Source of the DNA: Streptococcus sp. Marseille-Q0941
Lineage (GTDB): Bacteria; Bacillota; Bacilli; Lactobacillales; Streptococcaceae
DNA: 64,000 nt
Direction: 5' to 3'
Assembly: GCF_943736975.1 (NCBI RefSeq)
Contig: NZ_CALSFO010000003.1
Location: 310,001 to 374,000 of the forward strand
Shown: positions 46,283 to 57,304 of the stretch, piece by piece
Layout of the letters: each line of letters starts with the position of its first letter
Position numbering within the stretch: the first letter of the stretch is position 1
Program-made: the position numbers and the translations under genes
Notes under the pieces: generated by a model
The model's database searches: none
Told to the model about the DNA's origin: nothing
What the model saw: only the letters and a program-made list of their open reading frames with translations

Positions 46283-46954
46283 ATGAAAAAAAGAGTAGTA
46301 CAGATTTTACTAGCCTTATTGGTAATCATTTATAGGAAGACATGGTTTTGGTGGATTTTTAATCACTTTTCAGCTAGATTTGTAGTTGCTAGTCGAGAAT
46401 TTTTTCAAATTCTTGCTTTTTTAGAGTTTATTGTTATTCTTCTAGCTATGCTATATTTACTAGTATTCGAAGGTAAAAAAATTCTTGAGTTGAAGTGGAA
46501 ATGGAGATATCTAGTTTATTTGCTTCTTGCTTATGGAGTCAGTTATCTTTCAGATATTGTGTTTTCTTTTTTAACCCCAGCAACATCCAATCAAATCGCT
46601 TTAAATGAATTGACTGAGATTACAGGGCGACAAGAGTTACCTTATCTTTTACTTATTGTTTGTCTGCTAGGACCAATTACAGAAGAATTGGTATATCGAG
46701 GAGTTCTGATGAATACATTTCTGAAAGATTCACCATGGTATGGAGATGTTTTGCTATCAGCCTGTGTCTTTGGCTATGTGCATGTCAGTTCAGGTTTAAC
46801 ACCACTCGCCTTTTTCACCTATGCAAGTGGAGGAGCAATTTGTGCATTCCTCTACCGAAAAACTCATTCTCTCTATTACCCTATTTTACTTCATATCATG
46901 ATCAACATTACTGCATTTTGGGATTTGTGGGTACTCTTGTTTTCTGGTAGTTAA
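46283..46954 (+). CDS. CPBP family intramembrane glutamic endopeptidase
   Basis: A 223-aa membrane protein with about six hydrophobic helices and all three ABI/CPBP motifs: EELVYRG (Glu134-Glu135, Arg139), the histidine of FGYVHV (His167), and HIMIN near 199. Such proteases process prenylated or bacteriocin-related peptides, and some give bacteriocin immunity. No bacteriocin gene is adjacent. Several TATAAT-like boxes occur at about 46205-46230. Confidence 0.88.
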   Translation: MKKRVVQILLALLVIIYRKTWFWWIFNHFSARFVVASREFFQILAFLEFIVILLAMLYLLVFEGKKILELKWKWRYLVYLLLAYGVSYLSDIVFSFLTPATSNQIALNELTEITGRQELPYLLLIVCLLGPITEELVYRGVLMNTFLKDSPWYGDVLLSACVFGYVHVSSGLTPLAFFTYASGGAICAFLYRKTHSLYYPILLHIMINITAFWDLWVLLFSGS

Positions 46955-46961
46955 TAACTAT

Positions 46962-46990
46962 AAAAAGTCGGATTTTATTCCGACTTTTTT
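46962..46990 (+). terminator. Terminator after the CPBP gene
   Basis: AAAAAGTCGG-ATTTTATT-CCGACTTTTTT. Confidence 0.9.
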
Positions 46991-47085
46991 GATATGGGAC
47001 AGGTTAAAATTAGGGCTTTATATCAATCTGTTTTGACTTAAAAAATGATATAATAAAAGGTAATGAAAAAACAAACGAGGCAGAG

Positions 47086-50000
47086 ATGAAACTACTTTAT
47101 ACCGATATTAGGATTTCTTTGACAGAAATCCTGACTAAGGAGGCTCAAGAACTGGTTGCCAATGGCAAACGAGTCTTTTACATTGCCCCTAACTCTCTTT
47201 CTTTTGAAAAGGAACGCGCCGTGCTGGAGTACTTGAGTCAGCAGGCTTCTTTTACGATCACAGTCACGCGCTTCGCTCAAATGGCTCGTTATCTGGTTTT
47301 AAATGATATTCCTGAGAGGTCAAGTCTCGATGATATTGGTCTTGGTATGGCTTTCTATAAGTGTCTGTCTGAGATAGACGCTAAGGATTTACGTGTTTAC
47401 GGCGCTATTAAGCAAGATCCACAATTCATCCAGCAACTGATTGAGATTTATCATGAAATGACGACGGCAAAGATGAGCTTTTTGGACTTGGAAAGCCTGA
47501 CTGACGCTGATAAACGCTCTGATTTGCTCTTAATTTTTGAAAAGATAACAGCGTATTTAAATCAAGGTCAAGTTTCACAGGGGAGTCCATTATCCTATCT
47601 GATTGATGCTATTCAAGAAAACAAGGTAAGTAGTGATTTCCACAAAATTGCTCTCGTCATTGATGGTTTTACGCGTTTTTCTGCAGAAGAGGAACACCTA
47701 GTGGATCTGCTTCATCGCAAGGGTGTTGAGATTATTATTGGCGTCTATGCGACTAAGAAAGCCTATACTAGCCCCTTTAGTGAAGGGAATCTCTATCAAG
47801 CCAGTGTTGAGTTTCTACGTCATTTAGCCTTTAAATATCAGACCAAGGCAGAAGATGCCTGTAAAGAACATGAAAACCTTGACGCTTTTGCCAAGGCCTC
47901 AAAATTACTAGAAAGTGCTTATGATTATTCTGAAATCAGTATCGATGTAGACGATAAGGATAGAGAAGACTTACAAATCTGGTCTTGTCTGACGCAAAAA
48001 GAAGAGCTGGAGCTAGTTGCTCGCAGTATTCGTCAGAAATTACACCAAGAAGCTCAACTTAGCTACAAAAATTTTCGTATCTTACTAGGTGACGTAGAGT
48101 CTTACAAACTGTCCTTGCAGACTATTTTTAATCAATATCAGATTCCCTTCTATTTAGGTAAGAGTGAGTCTATGTCTCACCATCCTTTGACTCAATTTGT
48201 AGAATCTGTGGGACGTCTCAAACGATACTATTTCCGTCAGGAAGATTTGATAAATCTCTTACGTACTGGCTTATATACTGACATTACACAAGAAGAAATC
48301 GACAGCTTTGAACAATATATCCGCTATCTAGGCATTGATGGTCTTTCTAACTTTAAACAAAAATTTACAAAAAACCATCATGGGAAATTTGATTTAGAGA
48401 AATTAAACGAGTTTCGTGTCCGTGTTCTAAATCCACTAGAAACCTTATTATCCAGTCGTAAGCAAAAGACTGAAAATATCCTTACAAAATGGAATAACTT
48501 TTTGAAGGATGCATCTGTGACCAAGCAATTACAAACCTTAACTAAAACGATGGAAGTGGCAGAAAAAGAAAGACAAGAGGAGGTTTGGAAGGCATTTTGC
48601 CATGTAATGGAGCAATTTGCTACCGTTTTTCAAGGTTCTCAGGTTGCTTTAGATGATTTCTTGGCTCTTCTTCATTCAGGGATGTCCTTATCAAATTATC
48701 GTACAATTCCAGCAACTGTAGATACTGTTCTGGTCCAAAGTTATGATTTGATTGCGCCTTTGACTTCTGATTATATCTATGCACTTGGCTTAACTCAAGA
48801 ACACTTGCCTAAAATTACTCAAAACATGAGTTTATTGAGTGATGAAGAAAGGGAAGTACTGAATCAAAGGACTCAAGAAGGTTCTCAATTATTGATTGCT
48901 AGCCATGAAAATCTTAAGAAGAATCGCTATACCATGCTTTCTTTGGTAAATTCTGCCAAGAAGCAATTGGTCTTATCAGCGCCAAGTTTACTCAATGAAA
49001 ACGAGAGTAAAGAGTCGGTTTATCTGAAAGAATTGCAGGATTTTGGTTTTAGCAAGATTGAAAAGAGAATCGATCGAAAAAAACTATCAAAGGATGATAT
49101 TGGTTCTTATCACAGTCTTTTGTTTAGTCTTGTTGCTTATCACCAGCAGGGTGAGTTGGAGACAAGTGACCAGGACTTGACATTTATTAAGGTTTTAGCT
49201 CGGGTTATGGGTAGAAAATTAGAAGATCAAGGTCTTGATAATCCTGTCCTACCGACCAGTCCAAAAAGTAAGACCTTAGCTACTGAAACTTTGGAAGCTT
49301 TGTATCCTCAAGATCAAGATTTTTATCTATCAACTTCTGGATTAACAGAGTTTTATCGAAACGAATACAGCTATTACCTTCGATATGTCTTAGGCTTGCA
49401 GGAAGAATTGCGTCTGAGACCGGATGCTCGAAGCCATGGTAATTTCTTGCATCGTATTTTTGAACGCGCTATGAAACTTCCTGATGATACATCTTTTGAT
49501 CGTCGCCTAGAACAAGCAATCTCTGAAACCAGTCAAGAGCGAGAGTTTCAAGCGATTTATCAAGAAAGTTTGGAAGCCCAATTAAGCAAGGAAGTTCTCT
49601 TGGATGTTGCACGCGCTACAGGACATATTCTGCGTCACAATTCTGAAATTGAAACCATTCAGGAAGAAGTAGTCTTTGGTGGCAAGGAACAAACTTTTGT
49701 TCAGTTAGATAATGGCAGAAATGTCTATGTCCGTGGTAAAGTTGACCGTATCGACCGCCTAAAGACCAGTGATGCTATCGGTATTGTCGATTACAAATCA
49801 TCTCTAACTCAGTTTAACTTCCCTCTTTTTTATAACGGCCTTAATTCACAATTACCAACCTATCTGGCTGCTCTTAAGAAAGAAGGAAATACAGACTTCT
49901 TTGGTGCTATGTATTTAGAGATGGCTGAGCCAGTTCATTCCTTACAATCTGTTAAAACTCTTTCAAAGGCTTTAGTGGAAACTTCTAAGAGTATGAAATA

Positions 50001-50334
50001 TCAAGGACTATTTCTCGAAAAAGAGATAAAGAACCTTGGGGAACTATACAACAAAAACAAGACCTATCAATTGTCTGATGAGGAATTCCAGTTGTTGCTG
50101 GACTATAATGCCCTTATCTATAAGAAAGCTGCAGAGAAGATTTTATCTGGTAAATTTGCTATTAATCCCTACACAGAAGACGGCAGAAGTATTGCCCCTT
50201 ATGTCCAACAATATCAGTCGATAACTGGTTTTGAAGCTAATTACCATCTGGGTCAGGCTAGATTGTTAGATAAGGTCGCTAAGAGCAATGATAAGGAAAC
50301 ATGGTTTAATAAAATTAGAGAGGAGTTGGAGTGA
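47086..50334 (+). CDS. rexB: ATP-dependent nuclease subunit B (RexB/AddB family)
   Basis: A 1082-aa AddB-like subunit of the RexAB helicase-nuclease that resects double-strand breaks until a Chi site. The N-terminal helicase-like part lacks a canonical Walker A, as usual in RexB. The C-terminal RecB-type nuclease shows GKVDRID and VDYKSS near 885-905. The iron-sulfur cysteines of Bacillus AddB are not evident, also usual for streptococci. An extended -10 TGATATAAT lies 35 bp upstream. The stop overlaps rexA as TGATG. Confidence 0.94.
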   Translation: MKLLYTDIRISLTEILTKEAQELVANGKRVFYIAPNSLSFEKERAVLEYLSQQASFTITVTRFAQMARYLVLNDIPERSSLDDIGLGMAFYKCLSEIDAKDLRVYGAIKQDPQFIQQLIEIYHEMTTAKMSFLDLESLTDADKRSDLLLIFEKITAYLNQGQVSQGSPLSYLIDAIQENKVSSDFHKIALVIDGFTRFSAEEEHLVDLLHRKGVEIIIGVYATKKAYTSPFSEGNLYQASVEFLRHLAFKYQTKAEDACKEHENLDAFAKASKLLESAYDYSEISIDVDDKDREDLQIWSCLTQKEELELVARSIRQKLHQEAQLSYKNFRILLGDVESYKLSLQTIFNQYQIPFYLGKSESMSHHPLTQFVESVGRLKRYYFRQEDLINLLRTGLYTDITQEEIDSFEQYIRYLGIDGLSNFKQKFTKNHHGKFDLEKLNEFRVRVLNPLETLLSSRKQKTENILTKWNNFLKDASVTKQLQTLTKTMEVAEKERQEEVWKAFCHVMEQFATVFQGSQVALDDFLALLHSGMSLSNYRTIPATVDTVLVQSYDLIAPLTSDYIYALGLTQEHLPKITQNMSLLSDEEREVLNQRTQEGSQLLIASHENLKKNRYTMLSLVNSAKKQLVLSAPSLLNENESKESVYLKELQDFGFSKIEKRIDRKKLSKDDIGSYHSLLFSLVAYHQQGELETSDQDLTFIKVLARVMGRKLEDQGLDNPVLPTSPKSKTLATETLEALYPQDQDFYLSTSGLTEFYRNEYSYYLRYVLGLQEELRLRPDARSHGNFLHRIFERAMKLPDDTSFDRRLEQAISETSQEREFQAIYQESLEAQLSKEVLLDVARATGHILRHNSEIETIQEEVVFGGKEQTFVQLDNGRNVYVRGKVDRIDRLKTSDAIGIVDYKSSLTQFNFPLFYNGLNSQLPTYLAALKKEGNTDFFGAMYLEMAEPVHSLQSVKTLSKALVETSKSMKYQGLFLEKEIKNLGELYNKNKTYQLSDEEFQLLLDYNALIYKKAAEKILSGKFAINPYTEDGRSIAPYVQQYQSITGFEANYHLGQARLLDKVAKSNDKETWFNKIREELE

Positions 50335-53300
50335 TGAAATTTTTATCCCAAGAAGAGATTGAAAAGTTGCAAATAGAAGAAGCTCATTCTGACAAGAAAC
50401 CCAAGAAAACAGCTGAACAAATTCAAGCTATTTACAGTTCTGGTCAAAACATTCTGGTCTCAGCATCAGCTGGCTCAGGAAAAACCTTTGTCATGACTGA
50501 ACGAATTCTTGATCAACTAGCACGTGGTATAGAAATTCGCCAACTCTTTATCTCAACTTTTACGGTAAAGGCAGCAACCGAGTTAAAAGAACGCTTGGAA
50601 AAGAAAATCAGCCAAGAAATCCAAGAGACTCAAGATTTGGAGCTAAAAAAGCATCTTGGAAGACAATTAGCTGATTTACCAAATGCTACTATTGGAACTA
50701 TGGACTCTTTTACTCAGAAGTTCCTGGCTAAACATGGTTATCTGATTGATCTCGCCCCAAACTTTCGGATTCTTGAGAATGAAAGTGAGCAACTCCTCTT
50801 AAAGAATGATGTGTTTCGACAAGTTTTCGAAAGTCACTACCAAAGTAAGGAACAAGAACAGTTTAGTCAGTTGGTCAAGAACTTTGCGGGTAAAAGCAAG
50901 GATGCACGTGGATTGCGTAAACAGGTCTATATGATTTATGACTTTTTGCAATCTACAAGTAATCCTCAGACTTGGCTAGAGGAATCTTTCTTAAAAGGAT
51001 TCGAAATGGCTGATTTTACGATTGCTAAAGAAAAAATAGCAGAAGATATAAAGGAAAAACTCAGGGATTTGGAAAGTTTCTTCCGTTACCATCTAGATAA
51101 TGATGCCAAGGAATTTGGAAAAGCAGCCTACTTAGAATCTGTCCAACAAGTTCTTGATGAAATTGGAACTTTAACGCCTGACTCGACTTTCAAGCAATAC
51201 CAAGAAATTTTAGAGCGAGTTGTAACTATATCTAAGGAAAAAAATGGTAAGGCACTGTCAAATGCTAGTCGCAAGGCTGAGCTCCAAGCTCTAAAAGAAG
51301 CATATAACCAAGAGAGAAAAGACAGGTTTGAAAAACTAATCGCACTAAATGACCAAATTACTTTATTGAATTTCCAGGGAGATTATCATCAAGAGTCTTG
51401 GGACTTAGCAAAGACTTTCCAAGCCTTCATGAGTGATTTTGTTTCAGCTTATCGAATGCGTAAACGCGAAGAAAATGCCTTCGAATTTGCTGATATTAGC
51501 CACTATACCATTGAGATATTGGAAAACTTCCCTCGGGTGCGACAAGAGTATCAGGAACGTTTCCACGAAGTCATGGTCGATGAGTACCAGGATACCAACC
51601 ATATCCAGGAAAGAATGTTGGAACTTCTCTCAAACGGCTCTAATCGTTTTATGGTGGGCGATATTAAGCAGTCTATTTATCGTTTTAGACAGGCAGATCC
51701 CCAAATCTTCAATGAAAAATTCCACAGCTTTGCTCAAGATAGTAAAGAAGGTCAATTAATCCTGCTTAAGGAAAACTTCCGTAGTAGTTCCGAAGTTCTA
51801 GATGCCACTAATGACGTCTTTAAGCATCTCATGGATGAAGAAGTTGGAGAGATATCTTATGACGGCATGCATCAACTTGTTTTCGGAAATACTGATTTAC
51901 AGCCAAATCCAGAAAACAAGGCAGAAGTGCTCTTGTATGATAAGGATGATGAGGGCGATTCTAAGGAAGAGGAAGAGTTTTCGACCAACAAACTGACTGG
52001 TGAAATGCGCATGGTCATTAAGGAAATATTGCATCTTCATCATAATAAAGGTGTCCCTTTCAATGACATTGCTCTCTTAACTGCCAGCAGAAGCCGCAAT
52101 GATCAGGTTTTACTTGCTTTGTCGGAATATGGCATACCGGTTAAAACGGATGGCGCTCAAAACAATTATTTGCAATCTTTAGAAGTGCAAGTTATGTTGG
52201 ATACTCTTCGTGTCGTCCATAATCCTCTGCAAGACTTTGCTTTAGTAGCTTTGATGAAATCTCCGATGTTTAATTTTGATGAGGATGAATTAGCTCGTCT
52301 AGCTCTTCAAAAATCTGAGAATAAGGTTCAAGAGAACTTTTTTGAAAAATTAGTCAATGCTCAAGCCAAAACTAGTCCTCAAAAGGATTTGATAACATCT
52401 GAACTCCATAAAAAGCTTAACTTTTTCATGGAGACTATTGATGCTTGGCGTTTGTTCTCAAAAACTCATTCGCTTTATGACCTTATTTGGAAAATCTATA
52501 GTGAACGTTTCTACTATGATTATGTTGGTGCCTTGCCAAATGGTCAGGCTAGACAGGCCAACCTTTATGCCCTAGCTCTACGAGCTGATCAGTTTGAAAA
52601 GAGTAATTTTAAAGGTTTATCACGCTTCATAGCTATGATTGATCAAGTATTGGAAGCCCAGCATGATCTTGCTAGTGTTGCTGTAGCTCCACCTAAGGAC
52701 GCTGTCGAGCTGATGAGTATTCATAAGAGTAAGGGACTTGAGTTTCCTTATGTCTTTATTCTCAATATCGATCAGCAGTTTAATAAGAAAGATTCCATGT
52801 CTGATGTTATCTTAAGTCGAAAAAATGGCCTTGGTCTTAAGTACGTAGCTAGAGTCGCTACAAATGCAAAAGAGGAATATCTCCCATCAACGATTAAGTT
52901 ATCCATTCCAAGCTTGACTTATACTCAAAATGAGAAAGAGCTCCAATTAGCAAGCTATTCTGAGTTAATGCGTTTACTTTATGTAGCCATGACGCGTGCT
53001 GAGAAAAAGCTCTATCTAGTCGGTAAGGGATCTCGAGAAAAGTTGGAGTCTAAAGAATATCCGACAAACGGAAAAGGTCTTTTGACTCGTGAAACTAGAC
53101 TCGAAGCTCAAAATTTCCAGGACTGGATTTGGTCAATCTATCAGGCCTTTTCTAAAGAAGACCTACACTTTAGTGTGCGTTTCGAGGGTGAAGAACAACT
53201 GACAGAAGAAGCTATCGGTAAATTGGAAACTAAAAGCCAGCTCCAAGATCTTTCTCAGGCAAGCAACCGTCAGTCTGATACCATTAGGGAAGCTTTACAA

Positions 53301-53984
53301 ATGCTAAAAGAAGTGGAAGTCTATAATGAAATCCACCGTGCAGCAATTAATCTTCCAAGTGTTCAGACCCCAAGCCAGATTAAAAAGTTTTATGAACCAG
53401 TCATGGATATGGACGGTGTAGTAGTAGCTGGTCAAACTAAACCAAAAGAAAATAACCTTCACTTTGAACTTCCAGACTTCTTCAAAACCGAAAAAGTTAC
53501 TGGAGCTGAGATTGGTAGTGCCACCCATGAACTCATGCAACGAATCAACCTTTCTCAGAAGCCAAGTATAGAAACTCTAGCAGAAGCCTTAGAACAAGTG
53601 CAAGCGAGCTCAGCTGTTAAAGATAAAGTGAATCTAGAAAAAATCTTGTCTTTCTTTGATACAACTCTTGGTCAAGAGATTCTTGCAAACCAAGATAAAC
53701 TTTATCGAGAACAACCTTTCTCAATGTTAAAACGAGATGATAAGAGTCAGGAAGACTTTGTTGTCCGTGGAATCTTAGATGGTTATCTAGTTTATGACGA
53801 TAAGATTATTCTATTTGACTACAAGACAGACCGATACGATCATGCTAGTCAACTGATTGAGCGTTATCGTGGCCAACTAGAACTTTATGCAGAAGCCTTG
53901 TCTCGTTCTTACCAAATAAATAAAGTTGAAAAATATTTGATTTTACTCGGGAAAGAGTTGGTTGAGGTGGTCGAAGTTAACTAA
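50334..53984 (+). CDS. rexA: ATP-dependent helicase/nuclease subunit A (RexA/AddA family)
   Basis: A 1216-aa UvrD-like helicase with a C-terminal nuclease. Walker A SAGSGKT is near 47-53, MVDEYQDTN near 415, [15 protein letters not shown] near 440, motif [15 protein letters not shown] near 880, and nuclease residues GILDGYL and FDYKTDR near 1145-1165. A GTG at 50331 is in frame; I chose ATG 50334 because it overlaps the rexB stop (TGATG) and follows GAGGAG. The two subunits are translationally coupled. Confidence 0.95.
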   Translation: MKFLSQEEIEKLQIEEAHSDKKPKKTAEQIQAIYSSGQNILVSASAGSGKTFVMTERILDQLARGIEIRQLFISTFTVKAATELKERLEKKISQEIQETQDLELKKHLGRQLADLPNATIGTMDSFTQKFLAKHGYLIDLAPNFRILENESEQLLLKNDVFRQVFESHYQSKEQEQFSQLVKNFAGKSKDARGLRKQVYMIYDFLQSTSNPQTWLEESFLKGFEMADFTIAKEKIAEDIKEKLRDLESFFRYHLDNDAKEFGKAAYLESVQQVLDEIGTLTPDSTFKQYQEILERVVTISKEKNGKALSNASRKAELQALKEAYNQERKDRFEKLIALNDQITLLNFQGDYHQESWDLAKTFQAFMSDFVSAYRMRKREENAFEFADISHYTIEILENFPRVRQEYQERFHEVMVDEYQDTNHIQERMLELLSNGSNRFMVGDIKQSIYRFRQADPQIFNEKFHSFAQDSKEGQLILLKENFRSSSEVLDATNDVFKHLMDEEVGEISYDGMHQLVFGNTDLQPNPENKAEVLLYDKDDEGDSKEEEEFSTNKLTGEMRMVIKEILHLHHNKGVPFNDIALLTASRSRNDQVLLALSEYGIPVKTDGAQNNYLQSLEVQVMLDTLRVVHNPLQDFALVALMKSPMFNFDEDELARLALQKSENKVQENFFEKLVNAQAKTSPQKDLITSELHKKLNFFMETIDAWRLFSKTHSLYDLIWKIYSERFYYDYVGALPNGQARQANLYALALRADQFEKSNFKGLSRFIAMIDQVLEAQHDLASVAVAPPKDAVELMSIHKSKGLEFPYVFILNIDQQFNKKDSMSDVILSRKNGLGLKYVARVATNAKEEYLPSTIKLSIPSLTYTQNEKELQLASYSELMRLLYVAMTRAEKKLYLVGKGSREKLESKEYPTNGKGLLTRETRLEAQNFQDWIWSIYQAFSKEDLHFSVRFEGEEQLTEEAIGKLETKSQLQDLSQASNRQSDTIREALQMLKEVEVYNEIHRAAINLPSVQTPSQIKKFYEPVMDMDGVVVAGQTKPKENNLHFELPDFFKTEKVTGAEIGSATHELMQRINLSQKPSIETLAEALEQVQASSAVKDKVNLEKILSFFDTTLGQEILANQDKLYREQPFSMLKRDDKSQEDFVVRGILDGYLVYDDKIILFDYKTDRYDHASQLIERYRGQLELYAEALSRSYQINKVEKYLILLGKELVEVVEVN

Positions 53985-53990
53985 TCTTGT

Positions 53991-54023
53991 AAAAACTATT
54001 GCCTTTCTTGGCAGTAGTTTTTA
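53991..54023 (+). terminator. Terminator after rexA
   Basis: AAAAACTATTGCC-TTTCTT-GGCAGTAGTTTTTA hairpin. Confidence 0.85.
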
Positions 54024-54074
54024 TTTAGTTTCAGTTATGGTATACTAGTTTCAGAAAAGGATGTTAAAGAATCT

Positions 54075-54572
54075 ATGTCAAAAGAAATCGATATCGAATA
54101 TTACCACCAATTAGCATTACAAAAGCAAAAAGAACATCGGAAATTTCTTGGAAATTTAAAAAAGAAAGCTCCTAAAAATTTAGATAAAATTGCGCTTGAA
54201 ATCCATCAAGAGGTTTTTGAAGAAATTGATTGTACAGCCTGTGCCAACTGCTGCAAGAGCCTTGGACCAGATTTTAAAGAAGCAGATATCACACGCATTG
54301 CCAAGTATTTTAAAATGAAATTACCAGCCTTCGAAGACGAATTTCTACAGGTGGATGAAGACGGTGATAAGATCTTTAAGTCAATGCCATGCCCATTTCT
54401 CGGTGGTGATAATCTATGCTCTATATATGATGTTCGTCCCAAGGCTTGTAGAGAGTTTCCACATACTGACCGTAAAAAGATTTATCAAATCAATAACTTG
54501 ACTATCAAAAACACTCTAACCTGTCCTGCAGCCTATCTCTTCGTTGAGAAATTAAGAGATAAAATCGAGTGA
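54075..54572 (+). CDS. YkgJ-family cysteine cluster protein
   Basis: A 165-aa protein with the CxxCxxCC-type cluster CTACANCC near residues 54-61, CPFLGGDNLCSIYD near 101-114 and a final cysteine in RPKACREFPH near 116-125. This is the UPF0153/YkgJ pattern thought to bind zinc or an iron-sulfur centre. The biochemical role is unknown. A TATGGTATACT extended -10 about 40 bp upstream and a terminator on each side make it a single-gene unit. Confidence 0.85.
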   Translation: MSKEIDIEYYHQLALQKQKEHRKFLGNLKKKAPKNLDKIALEIHQEVFEEIDCTACANCCKSLGPDFKEADITRIAKYFKMKLPAFEDEFLQVDEDGDKIFKSMPCPFLGGDNLCSIYDVRPKACREFPHTDRKKIYQINNLTIKNTLTCPAAYLFVEKLRDKIE

Positions 54573-54598
54573 ATATCCTATTTTATATTAAATTTTAT

Positions 54599-54631
54599 CC
54601 TCAAGTGCACTGGTTATTTGAGGTTTTTTTG
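54599..54631 (+). terminator. Terminator after the cysteine-cluster gene
   Basis: CCTCAA (54599-54604) / TTGAGG (54618-54623) followed by seven T. Confidence 0.75.
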
Positions 54632-54783
54632 TATATTTATTAACCTAGATTATTTGTTGCTATATAGAAGAAACAGCTTCTTATATTAAAATTTCTTAAA
54701 CTTTTTCTTAAATAAAACTGACATAAGGTATCTTCAAGCGATATTCTGTATAGTTATACAACCACTAAGAAAGGAGTACCGGT

Positions 54784-55792
54784 ATGAACTATATAGTAAT
54801 TCCAGCTTATCAACCTGATAATAAACTTATCAAACTCATCGAAAAAATCCATGAAAAGAGTGATTTTCATATCCTAGTTATTGACGACGGTAGTTCATCA
54901 AAGTGTCAAACTATCTTTGATAAAGCAGAAGAATATGCTACGGTACTCCGTCACCATGTGAACCAAGGTAAAGGCCAAGCACTTAAAACGACCTTTGCTT
55001 ATATTCAAGAACAAAATAGCTATGGAACGGTCGTAACAGCTGACGCAGATGGTCAGCATAAAATTTGGGATATTTTCCGTGCGGCTAATAAAGCTTCTGA
55101 AAATCCTAACAAACTAATCTTAGGTGTGCGTGCCTTCACAGGTAAAGTACCTCTTCGTAGCCGTTTTGGAAATAGCTTAACAAAAGCACTCTTTAAACTG
55201 CAAACAGGAGTAGGAGTAACAGATACACAAACAGGGCTCCGTGCTTTTACAACTAATCTCATTCCTTTTATGTTGAAAATAGAAGGAAATCGTTACGAAT
55301 ATGAAATGAACATGTTACTCGAAGCAAGCAAAGAATATCAAATTTTAGAAGTTCCAATTGAAACAGTTTATATCAACGATAATGAGGCATCACACTTTCG
55401 TCCAATTCGAGATGGATTGATGATTTATAAAAATATTTTTAAATTTGCCTTGTCGTCTCTCAGTAGTTTTGTTGTAGATTACCTTGTCTACGCTATTGCA
55501 ATCTTGGTTTTACCAACAGTTCCGACGAGTTTTCGAATTTTCCTAGCTAACGGACTAGCCCGTGTGACCAGCTTTATTTTTAACTACTCTACAAATAAAA
55601 AACTAGTCCTTAAAAACGACGATAGCCTTGCTAAGACAGGAATAGGATACTCTGCTTATTCGTCTATTCTTTACTGTATTTGGTATTAATCTCCTAATTT
55701 CTAAGATTATTGTCGGTATTCTTCTCTTTGTGGTCTCATGGACTGTTCAGAAGAAATTCATCTTTAAAGTAAGGACATCTACTGTACTATGA
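54784..55792 (+). pseudogene. Family 2 glycosyltransferase fused to a GtrA domain, frameshifted
   Basis: Residues 1-215 are a GT-A glycosyltransferase (VIPAYQPD, LVIDDGSS near 32, TADADGQH near 88), followed by the start of a GtrA-like membrane domain. The frame stops at 55689 (301 aa). In the next frame, from about 55645 to TGA 55790-55792, it continues as LIRLFFTVFGINLLISK and further hydrophobic sequence ending in KKFIFK, exactly the missing GtrA helices. The restored stop forms an ATGA overlap with the next gene. A truncated protein may still carry the enzyme domain. Sequencing error is possible. Confidence 0.85.
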
Positions 55793-56688
55793 AATTTTTA
55801 AAGAAACGATATGCTTATGCCTCGGTTCTCAGTTTACTCTTGACAGGGTCCTTTAGTTACTCTATGCTGAAAACCTTTGTATTAGCTGAGACGATTTCAA
55901 CAGTGACAACAACTAACACTAGTGCAAATACAGCCACAGCAAGCAAAGCTGCTAAAACAGCAACAGTAACTGACTCAAGTTATAAGGATGACAATATTTC
56001 TATCAATTTGTCAGAAACGACGGTGAATAACACCCAGGTATACGTTGCTGATGTCACAGTAAGTTCATCAGACTATCTAAAAAAAAACTCATTTGGAACA
56101 AACGCAACAGCTAAAACATCTGTAACTGCTGCAGATAATAACGCAATTCTAGCAGTTAATGGTGACTATTACGGCGCCAACTCTTCCGGTTATGTAATCC
56201 GTAATGGAGTTGTCTATCGTGATACTGTCCGTGAAAATTCTAATAATGGTGATTTAGCTATTTATAAAGACGGCTCTTTCAAGATTATTTACGAAGATCA
56301 GATTACTGCTGAGCAACTTGTCAATGACGGGGTTGTTAATCTCTTAGCTTTTGGACCAGCCTTGGTCGAAAATGGTGAAATTACTGTTGATACCAATACA
56401 GAAGTTGGACAAGCAATGGCATCAAATCCTCGTACAGCGATTGGAATTATTGATGAGAACCACTATATTATTGTAGTTTCTGACGGACGTACCTCTGAAA
56501 GTAAAGGTCTCTCTTTGTACCAGCTAGCTGAAGTTATGAAATCATACGGTGTTAAAACAGCTTATAATCTTGATGGTGGTGGATCCTCTACACTTTACTT
56601 CAACGGTCAGGTTGTCAATAAGCCAACGACTGGTGGAAATAAAATTTCAGAAAGGGCGGTGAGTGATATTGTCTACATCGATTATTAA
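55789..56688 (+). CDS. Secreted phosphodiester glycosidase (NAGPA domain) protein
   Basis: A 299-aa protein with an N-terminal signal/anchor (about 8-33), a Thr/Ala-rich linker (38-62) and a NAGPA-type phosphodiester glycosidase domain. Seen: VNGDYYGANSSGYVIRNG near 124-141, NPRTAIGI near 219, and the hallmark NLDGGGSSTLYF near 260-271. These proteins, often called exopolysaccharide biosynthesis proteins, remove sugars linked by phosphodiesters. The glycosyltransferase before it suggests work on a cell-wall polysaccharide or teichoic acid. Confidence 0.87.
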   Translation: MKFLKKRYAYASVLSLLLTGSFSYSMLKTFVLAETISTVTTTNTSANTATASKAAKTATVTDSSYKDDNISINLSETTVNNTQVYVADVTVSSSDYLKKNSFGTNATAKTSVTAADNNAILAVNGDYYGANSSGYVIRNGVVYRDTVRENSNNGDLAIYKDGSFKIIYEDQITAEQLVNDGVVNLLAFGPALVENGEITVDTNTEVGQAMASNPRTAIGIIDENHYIIVVSDGRTSESKGLSLYQLAEVMKSYGVKTAYNLDGGGSSTLYFNGQVVNKPTTGGNKISERAVSDIVYIDY

Positions 56689-57088
56689 TCCTAGCAAGAA
56701 ACGCTTTAAAAAAACAGTTATTTCTTATACTCAAATTACGATTTTCTTCTTTATCCTTTCTAGAATTTATGAAGCATTCAGTTTCGGTGAGAGTTCTGTT
56801 CATATGCATTATTTATTTACGGTACCTCTTGTAGGAGGAATACTACTAACAGTGTTTCTTAAAGTTTTTCCTCAGTTTTCTCGTATGAGTCTCAATTTAT
56901 GGAATTCGGCAGTAGCGATTCTAACAACAGGAACACTATTCCTAGGCATTGTCAATTTATCTGGTCGTTCAACGACACTTGATGCCCTTTACTGGTATGT
57001 CGGTATCGGATTTGTTATCCTAACTCTTCTATCGATAGTTATAAATCCTATTCGAATAAAGAAGAAAGGCAGAACAGTGGAAGTTTAG
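56669..57088 (+). CDS. Small polytopic membrane protein of unknown function
   Basis: About 139 aa with four predicted transmembrane helices (roughly 18-36, 48-66, 78-98, 104-125) and a basic C-terminal tail (RIKKKGR). The start is uncertain: TTG 56669 follows GGTGAG at a good distance, and GTG 56663 is two codons earlier. Both overlap the phosphodiester glycosidase stop by about 20 bases, so translation is coupled. It completes a three-gene operon with the glycosyltransferase and glycosidase and may be a membrane partner of them. Confidence 0.75.
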   Translation: MSTSIINPSKKRFKKTVISYTQITIFFFILSRIYEAFSFGESSVHMHYLFTVPLVGGILLTVFLKVFPQFSRMSLNLWNSAVAILTTGTLFLGIVNLSGRSTTLDALYWYVGIGFVILTLLSIVINPIRIKKKGRTVEV

Positions 57089-57097
57089 ATCTATTAT

Positions 57098-57136
57098 AAA
57101 AAGTAGTCGTTCATATCATGTTCGACTACTTTTTAG
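57098..57136 (+). terminator. Terminator of the glycosyltransferase operon
   Basis: AAAAAGTAGTCG (57098-57109) / CGACTACTTTTT (57123-57134), a twelve-base perfect stem. Confidence 0.93.
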
Positions 57137-57304
57137 GGCTTTTATTTCTAGAATGTTTTAATCATATTACAACTTTCTTTCTTCTTAAAGATGTTACTTC
57201 TATATTTGAAATTATAATGTATAATGAAATAGATAATTACCGTCTTTGAAACGACAACCAAAAAGTATAAAATATAGGGATTATAAAGTTGAAAGGATAA
57301 AATA

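Noticed and set aside
47033..47053. TTGACT and TATAAT as a -35/-10 pair for rexB
   Set aside because: The spacer is only 9 bp. The TGATATAAT extended -10 alone is more likely used.
54695..54712. CTTAAA-CTTTTT-CTTAAA direct repeat upstream of the glycosyltransferase operon, resembling a CiaR box
   Set aside because: CiaR boxes need a 5-bp spacer (11-bp period). Here the spacer is 6 bp, so I do not call it, though an unusual variant is possible.
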